From JACKNG01 sp040220855 (GTDB taxonomy: Bacteria; Pseudomonadota; Gammaproteobacteria; Ga0077536), in NCBI GenBank assembly GCA_040220855.1, contig JAVJVZ010000026.1:1-64000 (forward strand): DNA of 64,000 nt. Reading direction: 5' to 3'. Within the stretch, counting starts at the first letter, position 1; the number at the start of each line of letters is the position of its first letter. The notes under the pieces are model-generated. The model had not been told where the DNA came from. It saw nothing but the letters and a program-made list of their open reading frames with translations, and searched no databases. The translations under genes and the position numbers were made by a program. Below, piece after piece: positions 26,779 to 35,282 of the stretch.

Positions 26779-27063
26779 CTAGCGGCTGGCGGCAGCCCAC
26801 GCCTGCAGCTCGTCGATGGCGCGGTAGCCGCCGCTGCCCTCCACCACGCCCTCCGCGCGGGCATCGTGGATACACATTACCGGGCACAGCGGCGGGCACA
26901 CCCCGCAATTGATGCAGCTGGCGGAATCGATGACGAAGCGCCCAAGATAGTCGTCCTCGACACGGTGGATGGCATCCACCTTGCCCGGGCAGGCATGCTC
27001 GCAGGCACCGCAGCCGATGCAGGTCTGGTCGATGTAGAAGTAACCCTGGGTCGCTCGCGCCAT
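26779..27063 (-). CDS. 2x[4Fe-4S] ferredoxin
   Basis: This encodes 94 residues from the ATG (MARATQGYFY). Two full cluster motifs are visible: CIGCGACEHACP and CINCGVCPPLCP, with spacing CxxCxxxCxxxCP, as in bacterial 2[4Fe-4S] ferredoxins. It would pass electrons in the cytoplasm. It is the third gene behind a diiron oxygenase-like protein and an SCP2-like protein, with ten bases to the preceding stop, so it is a good candidate for the electron donor of that oxygenase. The tail is a short acidic to neutral extension. Confidence 0.88.
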   Translation of the reverse strand: MARATQGYFYIDQTCIGCGACEHACPGKVDAIHRVEDDYLGRFVIDSASCINCGVCPPLCPVMCIHDARAEGVVEGSGGYRAIDELQAWAAASR

Positions 27064-27073
27064 CACCCTGCCC

Positions 27074-27553
27074 TCACGCCGCGTAGCGGATGTCGAGCGT
27101 GCAGGCGGCATTGAAGAACTCCTGCAGGCTCTGGTTGTAGCGGAAGTAGAGATCCGCCTGCAGCGGATCGGCGGCGACGAGCTTGAGCGGTGTTCCGAGG
27201 TGGCTCAGGTAGTTGAGCGTCTGCTCGAGTGCGGGGCGCCCCTTGCCGGCGACGATCGACTCCAGCATGGCGCGCCAGGTGGCGAGGCTGCCAGCCAGCG
27301 CGAAGTCGGCCGCGGCCGCCTCGTCGGCGCCGACTTCGTCGACGGCGAGCGCCGAGAACTCCTCGAAGACCACGCGGAAATGACGGCCCGCGCCTGCGTC
27401 ACCGGCGTCGCTGATGCTGAACACCGCCGTGCAGTCGATGTAGCCGAGCTGCTCCTGGCGCGCGCGGTTCACGTTCATGCGTTCGGCCAGTGCAGCGAAG
27501 AAGTCGCGCGACGGAAACGCGACCACCGCGGCCGGCTGCAGCACCGCGCTCAC
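27074..27553 (-). CDS. SCP2-like hypothetical protein
   Basis: This encodes 159 residues from a GTG that overlaps the stop of the diiron protein (GTGA), so it is translationally coupled. Start of the chain: VSAVLQPAAVVAFPSRDFFAAL. Later parts (FALAGSLATWRAMLESIVAG, then a C-terminal LYFRYNQSLQEFFNAAC) resemble the SCP2 sterol-carrier fold, which binds hydrophobic ligands, but the match is only moderate. It may carry the lipid substrate to the coupled oxygenase or help it fold. The downstream neighbour is a ferredoxin. Confidence 0.5.
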   Translation of the reverse strand: MSAVLQPAAVVAFPSRDFFAALAERMNVNRARQEQLGYIDCTAVFSISDAGDAGAGRHFRVVFEEFSALAVDEVGADEAAAADFALAGSLATWRAMLESIVAGKGRPALEQTLNYLSHLGTPLKLVAADPLQADLYFRYNQSLQEFFNAACTLDIRYAA

Positions 27554-28731
27554 GCCGCTTCTCCCCATGGGAACTCGAGCGGGATGGTGCAGCGTGCGCG
27601 GCGGTCGAAGCCTGCGCACTCGCAGCGCTGGAGGTACTCGTTGATGAACATCGTCCACACGTGGCGGATGCCCTCCATGCCCTGGTCGATCTTCGCGAGG
27701 CTGCCGCCGAGCAGCACCGCGAGCGGCTCGATCAGGGCGGGCTCGGTGAAGGCGGTGAGGATGACCTGCTCGCCGACGTCGCAGAAGCGATGCAGTTCCT
27801 CCACAGCGGCACCCGGCTGCGGATGACCGGCGAGGTAGGACTTCAGCTCCATCACGCCGTAGGAGACATGGCGCGCTTCGTCCTGCAGGCAGCGACGGAA
27901 GATCTCCTTGTCGACGTGGGTCTTGGCGATCATCTCGCCCGAGCGGAAGATCGACAACACCAGCCCCTCGCCGAGCACGTTGAGCAGGAAGGTGCCCATG
28001 GTATGGGTGGGCGCTTCGAGGATCGCGGCGAGCGCCCACTCGAAACCAGGCGCTGCGTGCAGGAGGCCGCCGCAGGACAGCGCACGCTTGCGGAACACCT
28101 CCTGGTGACGCGCCTCGTCCATCAACTGGGTGGCAAGAAAGCTCTTCACCTCGAGGAAATCCTGCGGGATGCGGTACAACCACTTGGCCGGGAAATCGCC
28201 GGCGACGAACTCGACCTCGGTGAGGAAGGTACACAGCTGCGCGGTCGCCTTCTCGAGATCCTCGGGCAACGCCTCGACCTCGTTCCAGGGGATGTCGCGG
28301 GTGGCGTTCCACTGGCGCGCCTTGGCCTCCTCGTAGAGCGTGATGACGTTGTCCGCCCACAGCTCGTTCTTGTCGGTGACGGTGTAGTCGCCGATGACCG
28401 GCATCTCGTCGCGGTAGGGATCGCGCACCGCGCCACGCGGCGCGAAGTTGAACCAGGTCGCCTGGTCCGGCAGGTCGCCGTAACCGCGGATACGGTTGAT
28501 GTCGGCGTAGGTCATGCCGCGCGAAGACGGCTTCGCGCGCTTGCCCCAGCGACCCTGCGCGGTGTCCATCCAGTGGAGCGAATAGCTGCCGCGACGGATC
28601 GCCTCGACGTTGCGCGCGAGCACCTCGGCCCATGACTGGTAATGATTACGATAAGCTTCCTCGTAGCGCGCCAGCTCCTCGTCGTGGAGGGCGGCCGGTA
28701 ACGGGCTCATCTCGTGGATTCTGACGCTCAT
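27550..28731 (-). CDS. Ferritin-like diiron oxygenase
   Basis: This encodes 393 residues, with the start at the ATG (MSVRIHEM) behind GGGGAG with eight-base spacing. Two DEARH motifs (QLMDEARHQEVF and LQDEARHVSYG) plus separate Glu residues (in LTEVEFVAGDF and GEGLVLSIF) make the E-ExxH-E-ExxH set of carboxylate-bridged diiron proteins. It is likely to activate oxygen to hydroxylate or desaturate an organic substrate in the cytoplasm. It is the first gene of an operon with an SCP2-like protein and a ferredoxin and is divergent from a TetR regulator. The substrate is unknown; it is unlike ribonucleotide reductase R2 in length and context. Confidence 0.8.
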   Translation of the reverse strand: MSVRIHEMSPLPAALHDEELARYEEAYRNHYQSWAEVLARNVEAIRRGSYSLHWMDTAQGRWGKRAKPSSRGMTYADINRIRGYGDLPDQATWFNFAPRGAVRDPYRDEMPVIGDYTVTDKNELWADNVITLYEEAKARQWNATRDIPWNEVEALPEDLEKATAQLCTFLTEVEFVAGDFPAKWLYRIPQDFLEVKSFLATQLMDEARHQEVFRKRALSCGGLLHAAPGFEWALAAILEAPTHTMGTFLLNVLGEGLVLSIFRSGEMIAKTHVDKEIFRRCLQDEARHVSYGVMELKSYLAGHPQPGAAVEELHRFCDVGEQVILTAFTEPALIEPLAVLLGGSLAKIDQGMEGIRHVWTMFINEYLQRCECAGFDRRARCTIPLEFPWGEAA

Positions 28732-28798
28732 GTCGTGACTCCCCGGGGCTCTGGATGGATGGCGGACTCGATGCCCGCGCGAAAGGAGTCTGGTTTTT

Positions 28799-28816
28799 AT
28801 TGATAATATTGTCAAT
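28799..28816. promoter_or_regulatory. Palindromic operator between oxygenase and TetR genes
   Basis: The 18-base element ATTGATAATATTGTCAAT is a palindrome with eight of nine pairs matched. It sits in an AT-rich gap of about 107 bases in otherwise GC-rich DNA, between the divergent oxygenase operon and the TetR gene. This is the standard place for a TetR operator that controls both its own gene and the operon. Binding has not been shown. Confidence 0.6.
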
Positions 28817-28838
28817 TAAGTAAAGTTGAGCTGGATCA

Positions 28839-29477
28839 ATGGATAAGCGCGTCACCGATGCTGCATCGCAAAAGCCACGCCCGCGCCGGCTTGCGCCGGA
28901 GACACGCCGGCGCCAGTTGCTCGACTGCGCTTTGGCGGTGTTCGCCCGGCGCGGCATCGGCGAGGGTCGCCATGCGGAGATCGCGCGCGAGGCCGGCACC
29001 TCGGTGCCGACCGTGTTCAATTACTTCCCGACCCGCGAGGCGCTGGTGCTCGGCGTGCTCGACGAAGTCGGCCGCTTCATCCTCGACGACATCCTGCGTC
29101 CCATCCAGCGCGACGAAGTACCCGCGCCGCAGGTCCTGCTCGACTCCGCGCTCGCCTTCGCCAAGGCGGTCGGCGAGCACCCGGACTACGCGCGCGTGTG
29201 GCTCGACTGGAGCACCGCGGTGCGCGACGACGTGTGGGCGCGTTACCTGGTCTTCCAGGACCAGGTCTTCGCCATCCTGGGCGCAACCACCGAGCGCGGC
29301 AAGCGCGAGGGCGACCTGCCCGCCGCACTCGACGTCGAGGATGCGGTGCGCCTGCTCGTCGGCTCGGCGCACATGATCGCGCAGATGCAGATGTCCGGCG
29401 CGGCGCCCGAACGCGTGCGCCACTTCATCGAATCGATCGTCGAAGGCTTCATCTTCCGGCCCGACCCGCGCGCCTGA
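28839..29477 (+). CDS. TetR/AcrR family transcriptional regulator
   Basis: This encodes 212 residues. The N-terminal helix-turn-helix is LLDCALAVFARRGIGEGRHAEIAREAGTS followed by VPTVFNYFPTREALVL, the TetR signature. The ligand-binding C-terminal part contains several helices, ending EFIF-type (FIESIVEGFIFRPDP). It is divergently transcribed from the diiron oxygenase operon, with an 18-bp palindrome between them, so it probably represses that operon and itself until a ligand binds. The ligand is unknown. The N-terminal tail before the helix-turn-helix is basic. Confidence 0.9.
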   Translation: MDKRVTDAASQKPRPRRLAPETRRRQLLDCALAVFARRGIGEGRHAEIAREAGTSVPTVFNYFPTREALVLGVLDEVGRFILDDILRPIQRDEVPAPQVLLDSALAFAKAVGEHPDYARVWLDWSTAVRDDVWARYLVFQDQVFAILGATTERGKREGDLPAALDVEDAVRLLVGSAHMIAQMQMSGAAPERVRHFIESIVEGFIFRPDPRA

Positions 29478-29495
29478 ATCCTTCCCCGGCGCGCA

Positions 29496-30323
29496 TCATT
29501 CGCGGTGGGACTTGTCGAGGCACGCCTCGATCAACCAGCGGAAGTCATTGAAGCTGTCGACCACGACGTCCGGCTGGTAGGGATGTTCGGGCGTACCGGG
29601 GAAGACCTTCTCCAGCCAGTCGTGCTCCCAGCCGGCGCCGTTGAACAACACCGCGGTGACACCGGCGCGCTTGGCCGCAGCGACGTCGGTGGAGCTGTCG
29701 CCGAGGTACCAGCAATGCAGCCCGGGTTCGTCGCGCAGCAGCGTCAGTGCCTTCAGAATGGGTTCGGGATTGGGTTTGCGCCGGAAGGTATCGCCACCGC
29801 ACACGGTGGTGTCGAACAGCTCGAGCCAGGCGCCCTCCTCGACCAGCGCGAACTCGTGTTCGAAGAACTCGCGCTCGCGGTTGGTCAACACGCCCGTGAG
29901 CACCTCGAACTCCTTGAGTTCGCGCAGCAGCTTGAGCTCGCTGCCCTCGAACGGATGGACCTCGCCGTAATGGTTGCGGTAGGCCTCGTTGAAGGCCTCG
30001 TGCGCGCGGTGCTTCACGTCCTCGTCGGCGCCGAACAGGATCTCGAAAATGTCGGTGCGGGAGATCCTGCGCTCGCGCTTGATACGCTGCGGCAGCCGCA
30101 GGTGCTCGCGCACGTACTCGTTGAGTCGCGCGTCCTCGGCCGAGCGACACAGCGCATAGGGCACGATGAGCTCGTGCAACCCGAGTTCCGGCAGGCGCGG
30201 CAGCATCTCGTCTACCGCCTCGTACATGGCATCGCGCGTGTCGACCAGGGTTGCATGCCAGTCGAACAGCACCACGCGAGGCGGCGTCAGCGCGGCAGCC
30301 GCCCGATCCAGGTTGCGCAACAT
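29496..30323 (-). CDS. HAD-family hydrolase (phosphatase)
   Basis: This encodes 275 residues. HAD motif I is FDWHATLVDT with nucleophile Asp21; the second position, usually Asp, is His23. Motif II is the Thr of TGVLTNRE, and motifs III/IV are in RRKPNPEPI and WYLGDSSTDVAAAKRAG. A helical cap lies at about residues 40-120. The enzyme is cytoplasmic and probably a small-molecule phosphatase of the phosphoglycolate type; the His in place of the usual general-acid Asp may change its chemistry. It runs convergent with the TetR gene and is unrelated to it by sequence. Confidence 0.82.
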   Translation of the reverse strand: MLRNLDRAAAALTPPRVVLFDWHATLVDTRDAMYEAVDEMLPRLPELGLHELIVPYALCRSAEDARLNEYVREHLRLPQRIKRERRISRTDIFEILFGADEDVKHRAHEAFNEAYRNHYGEVHPFEGSELKLLRELKEFEVLTGVLTNREREFFEHEFALVEEGAWLELFDTTVCGGDTFRRKPNPEPILKALTLLRDEPGLHCWYLGDSSTDVAAAKRAGVTAVLFNGAGWEHDWLEKVFPGTPEHPYQPDVVVDSFNDFRWLIEACLDKSHRE

Positions 30324-30363
30324 GGTCTGGTTCTCCCTTGCGTGTTCGACGACGCGGCGCCCG

Positions 30364-32052
30364 TCAGTCCTTTGCCGAGTCTACCCCCGGGCGCCGCCGG
30401 CCGAGCTTGCCGCGCGTCGACAACGCGTCGAGATCCGACGGACGCACGACCTGCTCGGGCGCAATCTCGTGCGGTGGCTCGACCGTCTCGCGCTGCCGCG
30501 CGAGCACCTCGAGGGTGGCCTCGGAGGGGTCGTCGGCGGCGGCGCGGCGTGCTTCGATGCGCCGCTCGAGTTCAGTCAGCGGTGCTTCGCACCACAGCAG
30601 GTGACACGGCACGCCGAGCTCGTGCGCAAGGGCGAAGAACGGTGCGCGCTCGGCGCGCAACAGGCAGGCGGCGTCGACCACTACCGAGAACCCGGCGCGG
30701 AGCGCGCGGCGCGCGAGGTCATGCAGACGCGCATAGGTCTGCGCGCTCGCCGCGCGGGTGTACAGGCCGCTACCGAGGCGCGAGCCGCTCGCCGCGCCAG
30801 GTGCGAGACCGGCCAGGCGCCGCCGTTCGACGTCGGAACGCAGGTGCAGAAAGCCACTGCCAGCGGCGAGCCTGCGTGCGGCGTGGCTCTTGCCGCTGCC
30901 GGAGAGGCCGTGGGTGACGACCAGCCCGGGTTCGCCCGGCGGCAGCAGGTAACGGCGCGCGAGCGCGACGTGTGCCGTGGCGCGTGTGGCGGCATCCGAA
31001 TCCTCAGCGAGCAACGCGACCTTGGCGCGTATCAGCGAGCGGTACGCAAGGTAGAGCGGCAGCAGGTCGAGTCCGTCGTAGTCGCCACTCGCCTCGAGAT
31101 AGGCATTGAAGAAGACGTGTCCGAGTTCGTGCGCGCCATACTTGTCGAGATCCATGAGCAGGAACGCGGCGTCGGCCAGGGTATCGATGACACGCAGCGC
31201 GTCGTTGAACTCAATGCAGTCGAAGGCGAGGAGCCGACCATCGTGGCGCACCAGGTTGGACAGGTGCAGGTCGCCATGGCAGTCGCGCACATGCCCCTCG
31301 GCCTGGCGTACGGCAAGTCGTGGCTGCAGCCTGGCGCAGGTTTCGCGCACCCGTGCGGCGAGTGCTGCGTCGAGGTGCGCAGCGAGCGGCGCCTCGAGGG
31401 TGGCGAGGATCTGCGCGCCGGCGGTGGCCGCGCTGCCGAGCGGGTCACCCGCCGCCACGGGCTCGAGACCGGCGTGGATGCGCGCGAGTCCGTCGGCGAA
31501 GGCAGCAATCGCCAGGGCGTCGATCGCACCCGCGGGGACAAGATGATCGAGCGTCGCGCGGCTGTCGAAGCGCCGCATGCGCACAGCGTAGTCGAGGACT
31601 TCACCGTTGTCATCGGTGATCGTCTCCACACCCTCGTAGAGCGCCGGCGCGAAACGCCCGTTGAGCATCACCTCCTGTGCGCAGAAGTACTCGCGCCGTG
31701 CGAGCGTGGTGAAGTCGACGAAGCCGAAATCGACCGGCTTCTTGAACTTGTAGGCATGATCATCGGTGACGATGATCGCCGAGATGTGGGTATCGAAGCG
31801 CTCGCGTGCGCCCCCCTCGCCGCGCGCCGCGAGCAGCGCATCGAGGCGCCCGATGGCACGCTCGAGCGCAGGATACTCGGGTGCCGCCGCGCTCACCGCG
31901 CGCGTCCGCGCCGGACTGCCAAGGTCGCTGTCATCGCGCAAGCGTCGCAGATGCACGCTCGTGAGAAAAGCACCCGCGCGGTATACGACCAGCGGCTTGA
32001 CACCCGACGGGCGGCGCGGCGACAGTGCCGCGGGACGCTTGATACCGATCAC
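30364..32052 (-). CDS. Kinase-like/P-loop fusion (AAA family ATPase)
   Basis: This encodes up to 562 residues. The first two thirds are an aminoglycoside-phosphotransferase-like kinase with YKFKKPVDFGFVDF, catalytic CHGDLHLSNLVR and metal-binding FDCIEFN. The C-terminal third is a gluconate/nucleotide kinase-type P-loop domain (THGLSGSGKSHAAR). Fusions of these two parts are widespread in proteobacteria and of unknown role. The N-terminal about 50 residues are poorly conserved; a GTG at 31894-31896 (VSAAAPEYPALE) is an alternative start. It is divergent from the Lon-type protease gene. Confidence 0.72.
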   Translation of the reverse strand: MIGIKRPAALSPRRPSGVKPLVVYRAGAFLTSVHLRRLRDDSDLGSPARTRAVSAAAPEYPALERAIGRLDALLAARGEGGARERFDTHISAIIVTDDHAYKFKKPVDFGFVDFTTLARREYFCAQEVMLNGRFAPALYEGVETITDDNGEVLDYAVRMRRFDSRATLDHLVPAGAIDALAIAAFADGLARIHAGLEPVAAGDPLGSAATAGAQILATLEAPLAAHLDAALAARVRETCARLQPRLAVRQAEGHVRDCHGDLHLSNLVRHDGRLLAFDCIEFNDALRVIDTLADAAFLLMDLDKYGAHELGHVFFNAYLEASGDYDGLDLLPLYLAYRSLIRAKVALLAEDSDAATRATAHVALARRYLLPPGEPGLVVTHGLSGSGKSHAARRLAAGSGFLHLRSDVERRRLAGLAPGAASGSRLGSGLYTRAASAQTYARLHDLARRALRAGFSVVVDAACLLRAERAPFFALAHELGVPCHLLWCEAPLTELERRIEARRAAADDPSEATLEVLARQRETVEPPHEIAPEQVVRPSDLDALSTRGKLGRRRPGVDSAKD

Positions 32053-32123
32053 GCGCAGTCGCTCGACAAAGGCTTAAGCTGCGCACGACGACGTCCCAGT
32101 ATCGAATTCACCAGGCTGCCGCG

Positions 32124-34550
32124 ATGACGACACCCGCCGCGCTCGCGCCCGAAACGCTCTACCAGGCGTGCCCGCTCGAGCACCTCAGCTTCGAGACCAC
32201 CGCCGAGCTCAGCGACGGTCATGGCCCGTTCGGGCAGGCGCGCGCCATCGAGGCACTCGAGTTCGGCGTCGAAATCAAGCAGCCGGGCCACAACCTGTTC
32301 GTCATGGGACCGCCCGGCAGCGGCCGCCGCAGCTTCGTCGCCGACGTGCTCGCGCGCGTCGCACAGAGCGAACCCGCCGCGGCCGACTGGTGCTACGTCA
32401 ACGATTTCGACGACGCCGAGAAGCCGCGCGCGCTGCGCCTGCCGGCCGGCGCCGGGCGCCGCCTCGCCACCGACGTAAGGCAGTTCATCGACGACGTGCA
32501 GGCCGCGGTCAGCGCCGCGTTCGGCTCGGAGAAGTACCGCGCCCAGCGCCAGGCCATCGAGCACGAGTTCCAGGAGCAACAGGCCGAGGCCTTCGAGCGC
32601 GTGCAGGCGGCGGCGCGCGAGCGTGGTATTCGCATCATGCAGACACCCGGCGGCATGGTGTTCGCGCCCATCGTCGATGGCGAGGTGCTCGGGCCCGAGG
32701 AGTTCCAGAAGCTGCCCGCCGAACGCCAGCGCGCGATCGAGCAGGCAGTCGAGCAGGTCGGCAAGCTGCTGCAGGAATCGATGAAGGACGTGCCGGACCG
32801 TTTGCGGGCGTCGCGCGAGCGTGTGCGTGAGCTCGATCGCCAGGTCGCCACCTTCGCCATCGAACGACTGGTCAGCGAACTCACCAAGCGCTGGCGGCTG
32901 GTATCGGACGCCGCCGCCTGGCTCGATGACCTGCACGCCGATCTCGCCAGCCATTACGAAATCCTGCGCCACCCCCACGGCGAGCACCAGGAAATGCCGT
33001 TCCAGCTCGAGGCCGACGGCGGCGAGCCGGGTGAGTCGCGCGCGCATCGCCGCTATGGCGTCAACGTGCTGGTCAGCAACGATCCCCATCTCGGCGCCCC
33101 GGTGATCGACGAGCAACGACCAAACTACGCGCGCCTGCTCGGCAAGATCGAACACCGTGCGCGATTCGGTGCACTACTCACGGATTTCAGCCTGATTCGC
33201 GCAGGTGCTTTGCACCACGCCAATGGCGGCTACCTGGTGATGAAGGCCGAGCGCCTGCTCAGCGAGCCGTTTGCGTGGAGTGCGCTGAAGGAATGCCTGC
33301 AGACCGGCAGCGTGCGCATCGTACCCCTCGACCAGATCTACGGTCTCGTCAGCACCGTGTCGCTGGAACCGGCACCGATTCCGCTCGAGGTCAAGGTGGT
33401 GCTGATCGGCACGCCGCGACTGTACTACCTGCTCTCCGAACTCGATCCCGAGTTCGACGACTTCTTCAAGGTGGTCGCTGAGTTCGACGATCGCACCGAG
33501 CGTTCGGCCGCGGCGGCAATGGAGTTCGCCGGGGTGCTTGCGCGCGTCACCCGCGAGAACGAGCTGCCGCCGCTCGACCGCGCGGCGGTGGCCCGGGTGG
33601 TCGAAGAAGCCTCGCGCATGGTCGAGGACCGCGAGCGGCTGTCGACCGAGATCCGCCGCGCCATCGACATCGTGCGCGAAGCCTGTCATTGGGCGCGCAA
33701 ACGTAAGGACGACACCGTGCGCCGCGAGGACGTCGAGCGTGCCATCGAACTCAAGGCACGGCGCAAGGCGCGCCTGCGTGAGCGTGTGCACGAGGCCATC
33801 CTGCGCGACACCATGGTCATCGCTACCAGCGGCACGCGGGTCGGCCAGATCAACGGACTGTCGGTGATGACCATCGGCGACCAGCCATTCGGTCGACCGT
33901 CGCGCATCACCGCGCGGGTCAGCCTGGGCGGCGGCGAGATCGTCGATATCGAGCGCGAATCCGAGCTCGGCGGCTCGCTGCATTCCAAGGGCGTGATGAT
34001 CCTCGCCGGCTACATCAACGCGCGCTTCGCCGGCGAGTTGCCGGCGGCCTTCGCCGCGACCCTCGCCTTCGAGCAGTCCTATGGCGGCATCGACGGCGAC
34101 AGCGCCTCATCCACCGAGCTCTACTGCCTGCTGTCCGCGCTCGCCGAAGTACCCATCCGGCAATCCCTGGCGGTGACCGGATCGGTCAACCAGTTCGGCG
34201 AGGTGCAGGCGATCGGGGGGGTCAACCACAAGATCGAGGGATTCTTCGACATCTGCGCCGAGCGCGGGCTGAGCGGCGAGCAGGGCGTGCTGATCCCGCG
34301 CGCCAACGTCAAGCACCTGATGCTGCGGCCACGCGTGATCGAAGCCTGCGCCGCCGGCCGCTTCCACATCTACCCCGTCGACCACGTCGACCAGGGTCTC
34401 GAACTGCTCACCGGCATGGCGGCCGGCACGGCCGACAGCGCCGGCGTCTTTCCTGCCGACACGGTGAACCGGCGCGTCGCCGATCGTCTGCGCGCGTTCG
34501 CCGAACTGCGTCTCAAGTTCGCCCGCCTGAGCGAAGGGAGCGCATCGTGA
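32124..34550 (+). CDS. LonB-like AAA+ protease (AAA_32 family)
   Basis: This encodes 808 residues. The N-terminal half starts LAPETLYQACPLEHLSF with P-loop GPPGSGRRSF near residue 57; the usual Walker A Lys is Arg, as in related YcbZ-type members. A long charged coiled-coil region follows (about residues 120-290). The C-terminal Lon protease domain has the Ser in DGDSASSTELYCLLSAL and the Lys in GGVNHKIEGF, the Ser-Lys dyad. It degrades proteins in the cytoplasm; targets are unknown. The next gene overlaps its stop (GTGA), so the two are translated together. Confidence 0.87.
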   Translation: MTTPAALAPETLYQACPLEHLSFETTAELSDGHGPFGQARAIEALEFGVEIKQPGHNLFVMGPPGSGRRSFVADVLARVAQSEPAAADWCYVNDFDDAEKPRALRLPAGAGRRLATDVRQFIDDVQAAVSAAFGSEKYRAQRQAIEHEFQEQQAEAFERVQAAARERGIRIMQTPGGMVFAPIVDGEVLGPEEFQKLPAERQRAIEQAVEQVGKLLQESMKDVPDRLRASRERVRELDRQVATFAIERLVSELTKRWRLVSDAAAWLDDLHADLASHYEILRHPHGEHQEMPFQLEADGGEPGESRAHRRYGVNVLVSNDPHLGAPVIDEQRPNYARLLGKIEHRARFGALLTDFSLIRAGALHHANGGYLVMKAERLLSEPFAWSALKECLQTGSVRIVPLDQIYGLVSTVSLEPAPIPLEVKVVLIGTPRLYYLLSELDPEFDDFFKVVAEFDDRTERSAAAAMEFAGVLARVTRENELPPLDRAAVARVVEEASRMVEDRERLSTEIRRAIDIVREACHWARKRKDDTVRREDVERAIELKARRKARLRERVHEAILRDTMVIATSGTRVGQINGLSVMTIGDQPFGRPSRITARVSLGGGEIVDIERESELGGSLHSKGVMILAGYINARFAGELPAAFAATLAFEQSYGGIDGDSASSTELYCLLSALAEVPIRQSLAVTGSVNQFGEVQAIGGVNHKIEGFFDICAERGLSGEQGVLIPRANVKHLMLRPRVIEACAAGRFHIYPVDHVDQGLELLTGMAAGTADSAGVFPADTVNRRVADRLRAFAELRLKFARLSEGSAS

Positions 34551-35263
34551 GCGATACTGACCAGCCACCCGTGCCAACCCCGCGACGCCTCGTGCTGACA
34601 CTCTGCGGACACCGCCTGCCGCGCACGCTGGGCGCGCTGCTGCGCACGCTGGGCAGCGACGGCGCGCCCGAGCTGCACGCCATGTTCATCGAGGACAGCG
34701 ATCTGCTGAAAGCCGCCTCGCTACCCTTCGCGGTCGAGTTCTGCGCCGCCACCAGCGCGCGGCGGCCGATCGATCGCGCGCGCATCGAAGCGCACCTGCG
34801 CCGCGAGGCCGCCGAGGCGGAGCGCGGTCTCGCCGAGCTGGCGCGCGCGAGCGGCATCCGCTGGCGCTTCGAGGTGGTCCGCGAGCGCTCGCGGGCAGTC
34901 GTGACACACGCGCTCACGCTGACCGACGCAGTGGTCGTGACGCCACGCGAGGAGAGCACGGCGCCCGCGACCGGCGGCATCACCTGTATCGCCGGCGACG
35001 ACGCCGCCGGCACCCGCGCGCGTGCCGTCGCCGGTGCGCTCGCGACCGCCGAGCACCTGCCGCTGGCACAGTGGCGCCTGCTCGACGCGACCACCGCCGG
35101 GCCCATGGCCGAGCCGGTGGTCACCGCGGCCGCGGTCCCCGCCCTGCTGCGCCGGCCCGGTGCGCAGCTCACGGTGCTGCCGGCGACACTCGTCGAGCGG
35201 CTCGACGCGAGCATGCACGACCTCGCCGAATCGAGCCCGGCGCCGCTCGTCATCGTGCGCTGA
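34547..35263 (+). CDS. Hypothetical stress-protein-like partner of the protease
   Basis: This encodes 238 residues from a GTG overlapping the Lon-type protease stop. Family signals are weak. The early RLVLTLCGHRL and ELHAMFIEDSDLLKAASLPFAVEFC, then a Glu/Arg-rich helix and IRWRFEVVRERS, look like the first half of a universal stress protein (UspA) fold. The tight coupling suggests a link to the protease, such as substrate delivery or stress response. No enzyme motif is visible. Assignment beyond hypothetical is tentative. Confidence 0.5.
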   Translation: MSDTDQPPVPTPRRLVLTLCGHRLPRTLGALLRTLGSDGAPELHAMFIEDSDLLKAASLPFAVEFCAATSARRPIDRARIEAHLRREAAEAERGLAELARASGIRWRFEVVRERSRAVVTHALTLTDAVVVTPREESTAPATGGITCIAGDDAAGTRARAVAGALATAEHLPLAQWRLLDATTAGPMAEPVVTAAAVPALLRRPGAQLTVLPATLVERLDASMHDLAESSPAPLVIVR

Positions 35264-35282
35264 CCCATCGCGTGCGCCGGCC

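Noticed and set aside
30166..32127. Plus-strand open frame opposite the kinase/P-loop gene
   Set aside because: The minus-strand gene has conserved kinase and P-loop motifs; the plus frame has none.
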